A DNA stretch of 64,000 nucleotides from Natrinema gelatinilyticum (GTDB lineage: Archaea > Halobacteriota > Halobacteria > Halobacteriales > Natrialbaceae), in NCBI RefSeq assembly GCF_024266705.1, contig NZ_CP100756.1, positions 372,001 to 436,000 of the forward strand, written 5' to 3'. Both the position numbers and the translations under genes were made by a program. The notes under the pieces were generated by a model. It was not told the DNA's origin. It saw only the letters and a list, made by a program, of their open reading frames with translations, and searched no databases. Positions 53,413-62,464 of this stretch are shown here, piece by piece; the first letter of the stretch is position 1; the number at the start of each line of letters is the position of its first letter.

Positions 53413-53551
53413 GCGTGAACAAGAGATCCTCCTATACGTGCTTGATGGCACAAGATTCCGCGTCTTATCACGGGCTCGGACCATTCTGTGTGACGTGCTT
53501 GATGCACCGCGCGAATTACGGTCTCAGCCAGTCCCTGTAACTTGTTCACGC
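53413..53551 (-). ncRNA. candidate bridge (seek) RNA of IS110 element 2
   Basis: Leader of the transposase bounded by a perfect 11-bp inverted repeat, GCGTGAACAAG at 53413-53423 and CTTGTTCACGC at 53541-53551. It contains tggtccgag (minus strand, 53475-53483) as in copy 1 and two small GTGC...GCAC hairpins. A further 7-bp repeat GTCCCTG/CAGGGAC (53531-53537, 53554-53560) overlaps the outer arm. The order of elements is the same as in copy 1, while most of the interior differs. Confidence 0.55.
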
Positions 53552-53958
53552 TTCAGGGACTTAGATGCGGGATTTTCATGGATTCTGTGTATCTTGCAGG
53601 GCTTCAGAAAAATGAGTTGGAACTGGCAGTTTGATCGGAGGATGATGTGCTCACAAGTTCGTGGTTGAAGCTAGACTGAGCGGTACTCGGCGTGCCCACC
53701 GTGATCCGCTCGACTCCGTGTGTGCACCTCGATGGCCATCACTCGCCACTCGAATCGAGTTGTCCCGAAAGAGTAGCAACCGTTTCAGCGCCGCGATCCG
53801 GAGACACCGCCTGTGTCTTCGCCGTGCCAGTCGAGACGGCGCCAGATTCCGGTCGGTCCTCCAGCAACGGACGATGCGCTTCCGGGCAACGCGTGGGGTA
53901 ATGGTCGACGTGATCGCCGGTTCGGGCCCCACCTGGCCGGCGGAAAGCCGAGCGGACG

Positions 53959-54189
53959 TCAGTCGATCGGAAATCGCAGCAGTGCACCGACGCCGTCGAA
54001 CACCTCGACGAACCGATCGCCGTCAGAGAAATCGGCCGGAATCACCGCCGTTTCGCCGCCCTGTGCCGTCGTGCGGTCGCCGTCTCGCAGCCTGACAACG
54101 CCATCCGAGACAGTGGCGGTGCCGTGGCGCAACGGCGAGTACCAGCGGTTACGGGCGGCGAGAATTGAATCCCATGCCGGCGTGGTCAC
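53959..54189 (-). CDS. hypothetical protein or gene remnant downstream of dcd
   Basis: A 76-residue frame from a GTG at 54189: AWDSILAARNRWYSPLRHG, TVSDGVVRLRDGDRTTAQGG and ADFSDGDRFVEVFDGVG are protein-like and acidic with G/C-rich third positions. It begins 40 bases after the dcd stop in the same direction. No family recognised. It may be a complete small protein or the surviving end of a larger gene. Confidence 0.45.
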   Translation of the reverse strand: MTTPAWDSILAARNRWYSPLRHGTATVSDGVVRLRDGDRTTAQGGETAVIPADFSDGDRFVEVFDGVGALLRFPID

Positions 54190-54229
54190 CCCTCGAGCTG
54201 GTCGCCGGTGAGGGCGAACGTCCCGCCGA

Positions 54230-54832
54230 TCACTCGTCGCGCTCGAGTTGGTCGCCGCCGAATTCGTCGTCGCTCTGGATGCGCGACGCCTGCGGCCCGT
54301 CCTGATCCTGATACTTCGAGCCGCGCTCACTGCCGTAGGGCCGTTCGGCCGGCGTTTTGAGCTCCGTAAAGGTGAGCTGCGAGATCCGCATCCCGGGCGT
54401 AAGCGCGACCGGTGCCGACCCGAGGTTCGAGAGCTCGAGGGTGATCTGCCCCCGATACCCGGGATCACAGAGGCCAGCTGTGGCATGCACTACCACGGCA
54501 AGACGTCCCATTGACGAACGGCCTTCGACGTGTGCGATCAGATCCGCCGGAATCTCGACGCGTTCGTGGGTCGTGCCGAGGACGAAATCGCCGGGATGGA
54601 GGATGAAGTCGTCGCTCTCTGTAACGAGGGTTTCGGTCACGTACTCGTCGACTTCCTGTTCGGAGTTGGGGTGAATACAGGGGATGTTCGTCCGCTGAAA
54701 TTCGAGGAACTCCCGCCCCAGACGGAGGTCGATACTCGCAGGCTGGATCTGCAGTTCTGGGTCGTCGAGCGGTTCGACGACGAGATCGCCGGCCTGGAGG
54801 CGCTCGATGATGTCCGCATCCGAGAGGATCAT
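54230..54832 (-). CDS. dcd: dCTP deaminase
   Basis: A 200-residue protein: [52 protein letters not shown] and [16 protein letters not shown] are the signatures of the Dcd/DUT trimer family, the last holding the catalytic Glu region. It deaminates dCTP to dUTP (or bifunctionally to dUMP in some archaea). The C-terminal 35 residues are rich in Asp/Gln/Ser. TATA-like gcttttaagacc lies at leaderless distance. Confidence 0.93.
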   Translation of the reverse strand: MILSDADIIERLQAGDLVVEPLDDPELQIQPASIDLRLGREFLEFQRTNIPCIHPNSEQEVDEYVTETLVTESDDFILHPGDFVLGTTHERVEIPADLIAHVEGRSSMGRLAVVVHATAGLCDPGYRGQITLELSNLGSAPVALTPGMRISQLTFTELKTPAERPYGSERGSKYQDQDGPQASRIQSDDEFGGDQLERDE

Positions 54833-54854
54833 ATCGAGTAAGAGCGAGTATGCG

Positions 54855-54866
54855 GTCTTAAAAGCC
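54855..54866 (-). promoter_or_regulatory. TATA box of dcd
   Basis: Minus-strand gcttttaagacc, 23-34 bases before the dcd ATG at 54832. Confidence 0.55.
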
Positions 54867-55085
54867 TTCGGTCCGCCTCCGACCTCGACTTCGTTTTCCC
54901 TTCCGACGCTCGGCGGCAAGCATCGGTCACCGGATCGTGCGTCTCGAACACTCGAAGGATAGCACGGTCGTTCCCCGTTCCGCGCGAGGGAATGGTCATC
55001 GTCGCGGACACACACCTCCGCTGAAATGATCGACTTTTATCAGGTGGCCTCATCGGTTATCAAACAGTATCGCCAATGCAGTCCC

Positions 55086-55901
55086 ATGAAAGGGAAGCAG
55101 GACCGATTCAACGGTAACTCGAGGGTTCTGCACCGACGGGCGGTCAGAACACCACTTCCTGACGCGGCGGCCGAACGGGTCTTTCACGAGAATATGATGG
55201 CGTTGGCGGACGCACGGGACCGAAAGGCGGACTTGCTTGCCGATCCGGACGTAACGTTGCTGGACGCCTACGACGCGGAACTCGAGCGGATCGCGGACAG
55301 CGTCGAACGGCAGTTTCGAGTCGTGGCCGGTGAAGAATTCGAGGAGGCCGCGATGGCGTACAACCGCGGCGAACGCGACGATCCGACGGGGGCGCTCGCC
55401 ACGTATTACTCCGAAGGCCTGTGGCGGATCCAACAGCGGACCACTATCACGGAAATGCTGTTTTCTCCGCTCATCCTTCGCTATCCCGATTGTGTCACGG
55501 TAAATATCCGATTCGCGACCGGGTACAGCACGCAGAAGTCGATCCACTACGAGTCGCCGGAACACTCGACCGAGGATCTGCCGGACGAACACGCCCAGAC
55601 GTATTACCAAGAAAGCCTGTACTCACAGAAGCGAGCGGCCGCATACCTTCGTGAGACGTCCCAGATCATTCGGGAAGAGTTTCCCCACCCGGACGAAACG
55701 ACGTTCGAAGAGCGGAAGTACGGCGGGATCGTCGCCGCTGGCGGGCGGCGAGGCTCGGTCTTCTCGGCGTTGCTCGAGCGCGTCGACCCGGATCCCGATC
55801 GGTTTTCGGGACCCGCGACCGGGACGACCCTCGTCCAGGAGGGGCCGGAGGCGAGACGGACGGAACGGGAACTCTTTTCCGACGGTGAACTCGTGTACTG
55901 A
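55086..55901 (+). CDS. haloarchaeal protein of unknown function
   Basis: A 271-residue soluble protein that I do not recognise. The N-terminal 90 residues are helical and basic (ERVFHENMMALADARDRKADLL), the middle has YNRGERDDPTGALATYYSEGLWRIQQRTTI, and then LRYPDCVTVNIRFATGYSTQKSI with beta-like pattern; no Cys cluster or membrane helix. ATG 55086 is chosen because a TATA-like cttttatc lies at 55032-55040, making the in-frame ATG at 55026 unlikely. It is divergent from dcd. The next 344 bases (55902-56245) show no gene. Confidence 0.7.
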   Translation: MKGKQDRFNGNSRVLHRRAVRTPLPDAAAERVFHENMMALADARDRKADLLADPDVTLLDAYDAELERIADSVERQFRVVAGEEFEEAAMAYNRGERDDPTGALATYYSEGLWRIQQRTTITEMLFSPLILRYPDCVTVNIRFATGYSTQKSIHYESPEHSTEDLPDEHAQTYYQESLYSQKRAAAYLRETSQIIREEFPHPDETTFEERKYGGIVAAGGRRGSVFSALLERVDPDPDRFSGPATGTTLVQEGPEARRTERELFSDGELVY

Positions 55902-56245
55902 GGGGTGACACCCCGGAATTCGGTTACCCCGTGTCGGCCGTTCCACCGAACGGCTGTAAGCGACCCGAGTGCCTCGATGTGACCGGACCGGGAGCAGTCC
56001 GTGACCCCTCGAACAGCCTGTGCGACGCGCCGACGATGCCGGGCGACGCACTCGAGGCAAGCCGCTTTCCTCGCCCGATGGTCACCGTATCTCATCCGTC
56101 GAACGGATCACCGCCACGATACGAATCGCTCGACACGGACGGATCGTCGACACGCGGATCGCGCAACGACGCACGTGTTCCCCTACCGGGACAGTGCGCG
56201 GAATTTGAGCAAACAGCTATGTTGTGTTAAATCATACCATGAACC

Positions 56246-56407
56246 ATGAGGGTGAGATGTTCGCTGTGTCGACACACGATTCCTGACCAGTCACTGCAGC
56301 GGTGGTGTACGTGCGGATGGTGCATGGACCCGAGATGTGAACGGAATCATCGATCGTTCTGTCCAGTCCACGGCACTGAGCGCTGGATCGGTGCAGTTGA
56401 AATATAG
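56246..56407 (+). CDS. small Cys/His-rich putative zinc protein
   Basis: A 53-residue protein with eight potential ligands in the first 42 residues: CSLC (5-8), CTCGWC (21-26), CERNH (31-35), CPVH (39-42). The spacing suggests a double zinc finger. It ends with ERWIGAVEI. No family recognised. It lies just before the repeat R2/TnpB scar, so it may be accessory. Too short for most gene callers. Confidence 0.5.
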   Translation: MRVRCSLCRHTIPDQSLQRWCTCGWCMDPRCERNHRSFCPVHGTERWIGAVEI

Positions 56408-56463
56408 CAGATATTTTGCCGCGATGACATCTCGTCCCGGTTAGGAGGCAGTGAAACGGGCCA

Positions 56464-57289
56464 GTGAACTACCCTGCCCTACCGCGCTCGGGCTTACCCA
56501 GCCCTCGCTTGTTACGGACAGGGCTTCCTGCTTCGGTGTCGGAACGTGCAGGGAACGTCCCCACAGCGTCCACAAGACACGGAGCGTCTCGTGCGGCCCG
56601 GCAGAACGCTGTTGGCGTTCTGCGGACGGTTCCAGACTCCACAGGCGGCTTCCCTTGACAGGTGGTTCGGAGTGTCCCACTCCTCCCGGTTCGACACTCG
56701 GCCACAACCGACGATGCACGCTTGTTGTCGCGTTTGAACACCGCCGGAAGCGTGGTGAGCATCTTATTACCACCTTCAACCGAAGGGATAATAAGGGTGC
56801 CGATTTACACGAAACCAAGACGTGCGGGCGTTGTATCCCCTCCCTGCTCGCTTCGCTCGCTGAGGAAGGGGGCTTAGCGCCCCCAATTACAGCTAAGAAC
56901 CGCACGCCGCAGCCTGGAGACGTTCCTCCGTATGCTTGTATGCTTGAGTACAAGTGTGAACATGAACGAACGCACTTCGTACCCATTCGACCTCACGGGA
57001 CGACCAAAGAGTGTGTGAACGGTGGCGTCTAAACGGCTAAGCCGCTCTGGGTTCGGGACCACTCATGCCCGGCGTATGTTCGAAGCCGATTGTGACGCAA
57101 ACGCCGCGGTCAAGATCCTGAATCATGGCCTGCGCAACGTAGGAGTGGATCACTCCGAATCTCTGCCCGTGGAGACTGGTGTCTCTACGCCAACCGTTTC
57201 GTTCGGTGCAAACGCCGTCGTAGAACCGGGAAGGCCCACCCTCAAGATACGAGCACCTCAACTGCGAGCGAGGAGGGTGGGTAGTTCAC
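56464..57289. mobile_element. decayed TnpB-type element (repeat R2 plus right end)
   Basis: The block starts with gtgaactac (56464) and ends with the inverse gtagttcac (57281-57289). The left 430 bases (56464-56896) are repeat R2, shared with R1 at 41-42.6 kb, and contain a minus-strand frame ending at 56469 with a TnpB-like tail. The right part carries a plus-strand TnpB C-terminal remnant. The hairpin GCAGAACGC/GCGTTCTGC (56601-56609, 56615-56623) is the one split by IS630 in R1. The layout suggests two TnpB-type ends facing outward; nothing is functional. Confidence 0.6.
57052..57289 (+). pseudogene. TnpB (RNA-guided nuclease family) C-terminal remnant
   Basis: The frame reads FGTTHARRMFEADCDANAAVKIL and LPVETGVSTPTV then VVEPGRPTLK. 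The D-x-N-A-A segment corresponds to the last RuvC motif of TnpB and the rest to the C-terminal tail of the haloarchaeal IS1341-type proteins, but the Cys pairs of the zinc finger and everything before are lost, and a slip near 57260 moves the final residues out of frame. The right-end sequence gtagttcac follows directly. Confidence 0.65.
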
Positions 57290-57489
57290 TCGTTTCACCG
57301 CGGATAGGGATTGGAACGCGGTTTCCAGTATATTGGTTCGCAGGTCGAAAAACACAAAATGGGCCGAAATTATGCGACTCACCGCTTGGGGAGACTACGC
57401 TCCCTGCGGGAATTCATACGGTTCTGCACAGCGCGTCGTAGAAGCAGGAATCTCATCTTCAACGTGTGAAGCGCGTAGGACGGAGTAAT

Positions 57490-59202
57490 TCACATTACCT
57501 GCTGGTGCCAACTTCCGATTGATGAAAGCACGGCAATTGGGTGGAGAGCATCGTCGTCGCCGGATAGTACTTCGTCTTGAAGTTGTGCTACTGCGTGTTT
57601 GTTTATGAAGTCCAGTTCGGTCATGTTGGCCAGTCGGTCGTCGACTGTTCGTCGGAGGGTGGTATTGGAGCGGTACCAGTTGGCTTTAGTTCCGTAACGG
57701 TCGTGACGGAGTTTAACATATGCGGCGCCCAGAAGTTGTATTGGCTGAGGCCATTTTGGTTGCAAGTTCGTTCGTTCGTATTTTATGTCACTAAGCGAGT
57801 CTGTTCGTCTGGCGAGTTTGAGCTTCAGTGGCGCGACTGGCTGCGGGATTTTTCCTCCGGTCATGGGGAAGTAATGTTGACGGAGCTTTGGCGGCAGAGC
57901 TGCGGTGCGTTCCAGGAGAGCGCGGCTTGTTAGTGGCGATCGAGTATCAACCTGAGAGCCGACGAGATCTCCTCGGTAATGATTACGGAAGTAATTCGCG
58001 TAAATGACGTCTGAACCGGTTTCATAGACAGTATTGCCAACTGCGTTGTCAATTGCTTTTGCGGTCGTCTGGCGGCCGGAGTATGGTGTTTTGAGAATTT
58101 TATTTGCGTCAAATGCAGCCAAATCGTGATAAAGTGAGTCCACTAAGTCAGCTTTATTCGATTGCTGGAGTGTTTCGGAGAAAATATCATCGCCGAATAC
58201 TTCGCCCTGGCCTGAGATGTCCAGCATGACATCAACGTTGTCTGAGAGGTCATTGAAAATGTAGTCTACGCCATGAATATATCGCCATGTTTTCATTCCG
58301 TCCGTGAGCAGTGCGGCCTTATCGAGATATTCTGCTGTGCCGTTCGGTGTGAACTCACAGATTTCATGATCGATGTTCAGTTTTGCAGCGATTCTTTTTG
58401 CTGGTTCGACGTTGGTTCCGTCTGCCGGATTTCCATCATATGTGAAGGTTCGAATATTTTTTCTCGACCGGCTAAGTTCCTTCGCAGCGAATCGACTATC
58501 GAGGCCACCGGAAAGCCACATTCCCATATGGTCACCGGCCTCGACACTATCCGTACACGATTGGACAGCGTTTCGGTATTCTAAAGCAACGTTATCCACA
58601 AACGACTGTGACCCATTTGACTCTCGAGAAACATAGGACGAATAACGGCGCGGGACTTGGTTGGACGCTTCGATATAACTTGCTATCGGCATTGTATCCA
58701 CGCTCTTGATAAGCGAATTGTCGTTCCAAGCATAGCCGAAAGTTAAGAGGTCACCAACCGTCTTCGGGTCGATTTCCGGATCGGTCTGGTGACGTGCGAG
58801 TGCCGCAAGCGATGAACTGGCAATAAAGGGGTCCGTAGAAGTATACAGCCGCTTCGATGCGAGACGATCAGTGGCGATAACAAGATCGTCATCATCGAAT
58901 ACACAGAGAAGAAACGAACCATCAAGCTTCGGTAATACTGACTCAGGACTATCAAGCAGTTCGGTCGCAAGTTCTTTCTCAGAATCATAGGAGCATTGAC
59001 GAATGATCCCATGGCGAAGATACCGGATCGATCCTGTCTCGACTGCTTGATGAGAGGCTGGTGCTCGCTCACCGTGATGAACATGAACGGCGCTGAATTC
59101 GTCGGTAGATAATATGGTAGATTCATACCAAGACTCGGAAGCAAATTCTGTGAGCTGGGCGTGTTCTAGTGTTCCAGCATCCCCAACTAAGATTCCACGC
59201 AT
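57490..59202 (-). CDS. asparagine synthase-like protein without N-terminal Cys
   Basis: A 570-residue protein with the layout of asparagine synthetase B. The N-terminal 190 residues fold like the glutaminase half (KLDGSFLLCVFDDDDLVIATDRLASKRLY) but start MRGILVG, lacking the Cys2 nucleophile, so glutamine cannot be the ammonia source by the normal route. The synthetase half has the ATP pyrophosphatase motif LSGGLDSRFAA (231-237) and DGMKTW, DISGQGEVFGDD. The gene is less GC-rich than its neighbours with A/T-ending codons, and sits beside a TnpB scar, which points to transfer. Similar proteins occur in surface-glycan clusters. TATA-like gtatttatc (minus strand, 59229-59238) is upstream. Confidence 0.82.
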   Translation of the reverse strand: MRGILVGDAGTLEHAQLTEFASESWYESTILSTDEFSAVHVHHGERAPASHQAVETGSIRYLRHGIIRQCSYDSEKELATELLDSPESVLPKLDGSFLLCVFDDDDLVIATDRLASKRLYTSTDPFIASSSLAALARHQTDPEIDPKTVGDLLTFGYAWNDNSLIKSVDTMPIASYIEASNQVPRRYSSYVSRESNGSQSFVDNVALEYRNAVQSCTDSVEAGDHMGMWLSGGLDSRFAAKELSRSRKNIRTFTYDGNPADGTNVEPAKRIAAKLNIDHEICEFTPNGTAEYLDKAALLTDGMKTWRYIHGVDYIFNDLSDNVDVMLDISGQGEVFGDDIFSETLQQSNKADLVDSLYHDLAAFDANKILKTPYSGRQTTAKAIDNAVGNTVYETGSDVIYANYFRNHYRGDLVGSQVDTRSPLTSRALLERTAALPPKLRQHYFPMTGGKIPQPVAPLKLKLARRTDSLSDIKYERTNLQPKWPQPIQLLGAAYVKLRHDRYGTKANWYRSNTTLRRTVDDRLANMTELDFINKHAVAQLQDEVLSGDDDALHPIAVLSSIGSWHQQVM

Positions 59203-59325
59203 TAAAACTGGTAATAGATATAGTCATGATAAATACATCGTTCTTGTCGGAAGACATTACCCATCATCTATCCCGTACTCGTCGTCTCGGTGGGGACGAG
59301 CGCTCGAGCCTTGAGCCCCGTCCGG

Positions 59326-59883
59326 TCACACCGTCCGGAGGTCGTCCGTCGCCCGCGATCGGATGGCGGCCGCGGCGATTTCGTCGGCGTGTCTCACGAT
59401 TTCGGCTTCCAACGTCGCCGGTTCGACCGTCGTTCGACTCGTATGCGAGAGCACGATGTGAGCGAGTTCGACCGGTAAATCCGCTTGCGCGACGCTGTAG
59501 ACACCGTAGTGGGGGTGACCGAGCAGGCCGGAAATCGCTGTTTCGTCCATCCCGTCGAACTCTGCGAGTTTACTCACGTCGTGGACCAGCGCCCCTGCGA
59601 TGACGGTATCCAGCGAGACGTCGGCTGGCCGTCGCTCCAGTAGCGTCTCCGTGACCGTGATCGCACAAGCGGTCACGTCCCGCACGTGGTCTACAAGATA
59701 CTCGTCGTCCAGCCCCAACTCGCGCTGAGACGGCGGAAACCACGGCACCGCAGTGATGTCGTCGATGTCGTGTTCCGCGACGGCTGTCGTCCACGCATCG
59801 ATGACGCCGGCTCGCAATTCGTCGTCCTCGATAGCCTCCAGTTCGGGGAAGGCCGACCGAATCGGTTCCTCGTTCATGCCCAT
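59326..59883 (-). CDS. HD-domain protein
   Basis: A 185-residue HD-superfamily protein: [16 protein letters not shown] (first His) and [16 protein letters not shown] (HD pair at 101-102), then [12 protein letters not shown] and HIVLSHTSR complete the metal-binding His set. HD hydrolases act on phosphate esters such as nucleotides. Start could be at 59883 or two codons later (MNEEPIRS). Divergent from pth2. Confidence 0.82.
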   Translation of the reverse strand: MGMNEEPIRSAFPELEAIEDDELRAGVIDAWTTAVAEHDIDDITAVPWFPPSQRELGLDDEYLVDHVRDVTACAITVTETLLERRPADVSLDTVIAGALVHDVSKLAEFDGMDETAISGLLGHPHYGVYSVAQADLPVELAHIVLSHTSRTTVEPATLEAEIVRHADEIAAAAIRSRATDDLRTV

Positions 59884-60037
59884 GCCATTGCATCACACTA
59901 CAAAAGACTATGTGACGTTCGGGGCACAACTCCGACGGATGGAACCCGGACCTGCCGTCGATCTCGCTGGCGCGGTACCCGCAGATGCGCCCAGCGATAT
60001 AGGTACGGATAAAGGTGTCCCCGTCCTCGAATCAGCC

Positions 60038-60376
60038 ATGAAACAGGCAATCGTTGCCCGCACAGACGTCGGAATGGGGCAGGGAAAACTCGCCGCACAG
60101 GTCGCTCATGCGTCGTTATCGGCCTACGAGAAAGCCGACTCACAGTTGCAAAACCAGTGGAAGGAGGGCGGTCAGAAGAAAGTCGTCCTGAAGGGCACGA
60201 GCGAACGCCAGCTTCACGAACTCGCCGAAATCGCCGAGCGTGGTGGTATTCCCCACGCCATCGTCCGCGACGCCGGCCACACGCAACTCGAGCCCGGGAC
60301 CGTCACTGCGCTGGCCGTCGGACCGGCCGCGGACGACCGCGTCGATAGCGTGACCGGCGAACTCTCCCTGTTTTGA
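60038..60376 (+). CDS. pth2: peptidyl-tRNA hydrolase Pth2
   Basis: A 112-residue archaeal/eukaryal-type peptidyl-tRNA hydrolase: [39 protein letters not shown] and [20 protein letters not shown] are family signatures. It frees tRNA from stalled peptidyl-tRNA. A TATA-like gatataggta lies about 35-45 bases upstream. The ATG at 60038 fits exactly the family start. Confidence 0.95.
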   Translation: MKQAIVARTDVGMGQGKLAAQVAHASLSAYEKADSQLQNQWKEGGQKKVVLKGTSERQLHELAEIAERGGIPHAIVRDAGHTQLEPGTVTALAVGPAADDRVDSVTGELSLF

Positions 60377-60428
60377 CCGTCCCCGAGTAGCCCGGCCAGG
60401 GCAGTCACGCTGTCGCGTATCGTGACGG

Positions 60429-61421
60429 TCAGTCCGACCGATATCCTCGCGGTTCGTCTCTGACGCGAGAGTCGCTTTCATGGCTGACGTCGGAAGCGGA
60501 CGTGTACGCGCGGGCTCGAGCTGCGAGCGCGTCGGCATCGATCGATCCGCTGCCGAGCACCGCGAACCCAACGAAGATAGTCAGGAAGCCGACGATCGCC
60601 AGCGCGTCGATCGTTTCGCCGAGCAGCGCCCAGCCGCCGAGCGTCGAGACGACAGGCACGACGTAGAAGATCAGATTCGCGCGGATAGCGCCCGCCGAAT
60701 CGATGAGTCCGAAGTAGGTGATGTACGCGAAGACGCCCGCGAAGATGGTGACGTAGCCGAGCGCCAGAACAGCGTTCGGGGTCCACTCGATCGTCGCCGC
60801 CGACTCGCCGCCCAGCCAGGCCAGCAGGTGACAGAGTGCGGCCGCGAATGGCAGCCCCCAGGCGACGCGAACCGTACTCGAGAGGTCGCTGTCGGCCCAC
60901 CGAATGAGGACGGCACCGAGCGCAGCACTGACCGCACCGACGAACAGGATTCCCTTGCCGACGGCGCCGCCGAGCAGGTTCGCGGGATCGGGGCTGACGA
61001 CGAGGCCAACGCCGAGCAGGCCGATACCCATGCCGGCCGCACCACGAGCGGAGAGGCGCTCGTCCGAGAGCATGGCCGCGGCGAACACCGGCGTCATGAT
61101 CGGGTTGAGACTGTACAGGATCGAGGCGACGGCACTGGAGACGTACTGCTGGCCGACGAACAGCAGCGCGTTGGTCAGTCCGATCGCGAGGACGCCGGTC
61201 GCGAGAATACCCACGACGTCGCCGCGCGTCCGTGGGAACAGTTCCGGTCCGGAAGTGGTCCAGCCGACGTACGCCAGCATCAGGATCGCTGCGATGTCGA
61301 ATCGAGCGGCGACGAACAACAGCGGCGGGAAATACGCCAGTCCCGCTTTCGCAGCGACGAACGTCCCTCCGAAGAACAGACTCGAGAGGGCGAAATAGGT
61401 GATGATGCGACGGGAACTCAC
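60429..61421 (-). CDS. EamA-family (DMT) transporter
   Basis: A 330-residue membrane protein with ten predicted helices in two EamA repeats: YFALSSLFFGGTFVAAKAGL starts the first, and VGAVSAALGAVLIRWAD the second; SSAVASILYSLNPIMTPVFAA matches the typical end-of-repeat motif. It likely exports small metabolites or amino acids. The start is a GTG at 61421 (VSSRR). The C-terminal tail of 30 residues is hydrophilic. Confidence 0.87.
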   Translation of the reverse strand: MSSRRIITYFALSSLFFGGTFVAAKAGLAYFPPLLFVAARFDIAAILMLAYVGWTTSGPELFPRTRGDVVGILATGVLAIGLTNALLFVGQQYVSSAVASILYSLNPIMTPVFAAAMLSDERLSARGAAGMGIGLLGVGLVVSPDPANLLGGAVGKGILFVGAVSAALGAVLIRWADSDLSSTVRVAWGLPFAAALCHLLAWLGGESAATIEWTPNAVLALGYVTIFAGVFAYITYFGLIDSAGAIRANLIFYVVPVVSTLGGWALLGETIDALAIVGFLTIFVGFAVLGSGSIDADALAARARAYTSASDVSHESDSRVRDEPRGYRSD

Positions 61422-61632
61422 GGGGAGTCCGCCACCTCCGTTCGAACCGCGTGTGCAGATACTGAGGCGAGTGCTGCCCCGATAGCGGGGATCATGATAG
61501 GAGACCGTACGAGCGTCGGGGTTATAATTTCGTTCAGAAAATATTTCACGGGAAGAAAGGATTAGTAGACCGGGAAAGGACTCCGGTACTGCGAGAGCGA
61601 AACAGGTCGTGAAAGGATTTCACGGTGCGAAA

Positions 61633-61642
61633 ACGGTTTACG
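61633..61642 (+). promoter_or_regulatory. TATA-like box of the FilR1-type regulator gene
   Basis: acggtttacg lies 22-31 bases before the ATG at 61664. The nonamer atttcacgg occurs twice upstream (near 61543 and 61617), possibly an operator. Confidence 0.4.
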
Positions 61643-61663
61643 ACCGGGGTAACGACAGAGTGT

Positions 61664-62458
61664 ATGGAATCGGCCCTCGCGGAGATCGAGTTCCTCGCGC
61701 TCTCGTCGAACCGCGTCGAGGTGCTCGGGTTGTTGTCGGAGGGACGATACGCGCGCAACGAACTGGCGGCCGAAACGGGCGCCTCGCAAGCCACGCTCGG
61801 TCGGATACTCAGGGATTTTCGGGACCGATCGTGGGTCAGACGGGACGACGACGAGTACGTCGCGACCGCAACCGGGCGACTCGTCTCGACGGGGTTCACC
61901 GACCTCCAGGAGATTCTCGAGACCGAGCAAACACTGAGAGAGATCGTGGACTACTTGCCGACCCACGCGATGGACGTCGATCTACGTCGGCTCGCGGACG
62001 CGACGATTACCGTCCCCAGCGCGACGCGACCGAACGCACCGTTGCGACGATTGCTCGCCCTCCTTCGCGAAGCCGACGAGGTTCGGGCGTTCTCTCACAC
62101 GTTCAACGAACAGACCCTGGCGGTCGTCAGGGAGCGGGTAACGGACGGCGACCAGCGGTTCCGTGGCGTCTTCGGCCGGAGTGCCATCGACGCGCTCGCG
62201 GACGAGTCCGAACTCCGTGACCAGCTCGAGTCGCTGCTCGCAGCCGAGACCGCAGAAATCAGGGTTCGCGAGGAGGGCGTTCCGCTCGCGGTCATGATCG
62301 CCGACGAGACCGTCTCACTGCTGCTTCGCGACGAAAAGGGCGTCCTTCGGGCCGCCGTCGATACCGACGACGACGCCGTTCGTTCGTGGGCCGAGGACTC
62401 GCTGAACCACTACTGGCGGACAGCGACGCCACTCGAACCCGAGGGCCTGTTCGACTGA
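61664..62458 (+). CDS. HTH regulator with FilR1-type sensor domain
   Basis: A 264-residue transcription regulator. Residues 1-85 are a winged helix (RNELAAETGASQATLGRILRD as recognition region); residues about 125-255 match the FilR1 middle domain (DUF1724), with EVRAFSHTFNEQTLAVV and GVPLAVMIADETVSLLLRD, ending in LNHYWRTATPL. Such proteins are common haloarchaeal DNA-binding regulators whose ligand is unknown. The ATG at 61664 is supported by a TATA box at leaderless spacing. Confidence 0.87.
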   Translation: MESALAEIEFLALSSNRVEVLGLLSEGRYARNELAAETGASQATLGRILRDFRDRSWVRRDDDEYVATATGRLVSTGFTDLQEILETEQTLREIVDYLPTHAMDVDLRRLADATITVPSATRPNAPLRRLLALLREADEVRAFSHTFNEQTLAVVRERVTDGDQRFRGVFGRSAIDALADESELRDQLESLLAAETAEIRVREEGVPLAVMIADETVSLLLRDEKGVLRAAVDTDDDAVRSWAEDSLNHYWRTATPLEPEGLFD

Positions 62459-62464
62459 TCGCCG

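Larger units (their letters stand above)
52372..53560 (-). mobile_element. IS110-family insertion sequence, copy 2 (minimum extent)
   Basis: Same architecture as copy 1 in opposite orientation: leader with long-range inverted repeat (53413-53551), intact transposase (52397-53389) and a stop-codon hairpin (52372-52404). Outer ends cannot be set for lack of terminal repeats. The leader side is followed by about 400 bases (53561-53958) without a supported gene. Confidence 0.8.

Noticed and set aside
56441..57032. Long frames on both strands (181 and 193 codons) as real genes
   Set aside because: The same frames in repeat R1 are split by IS630 and altered, and the translations match no protein; the region is a decayed TnpB-type scar.
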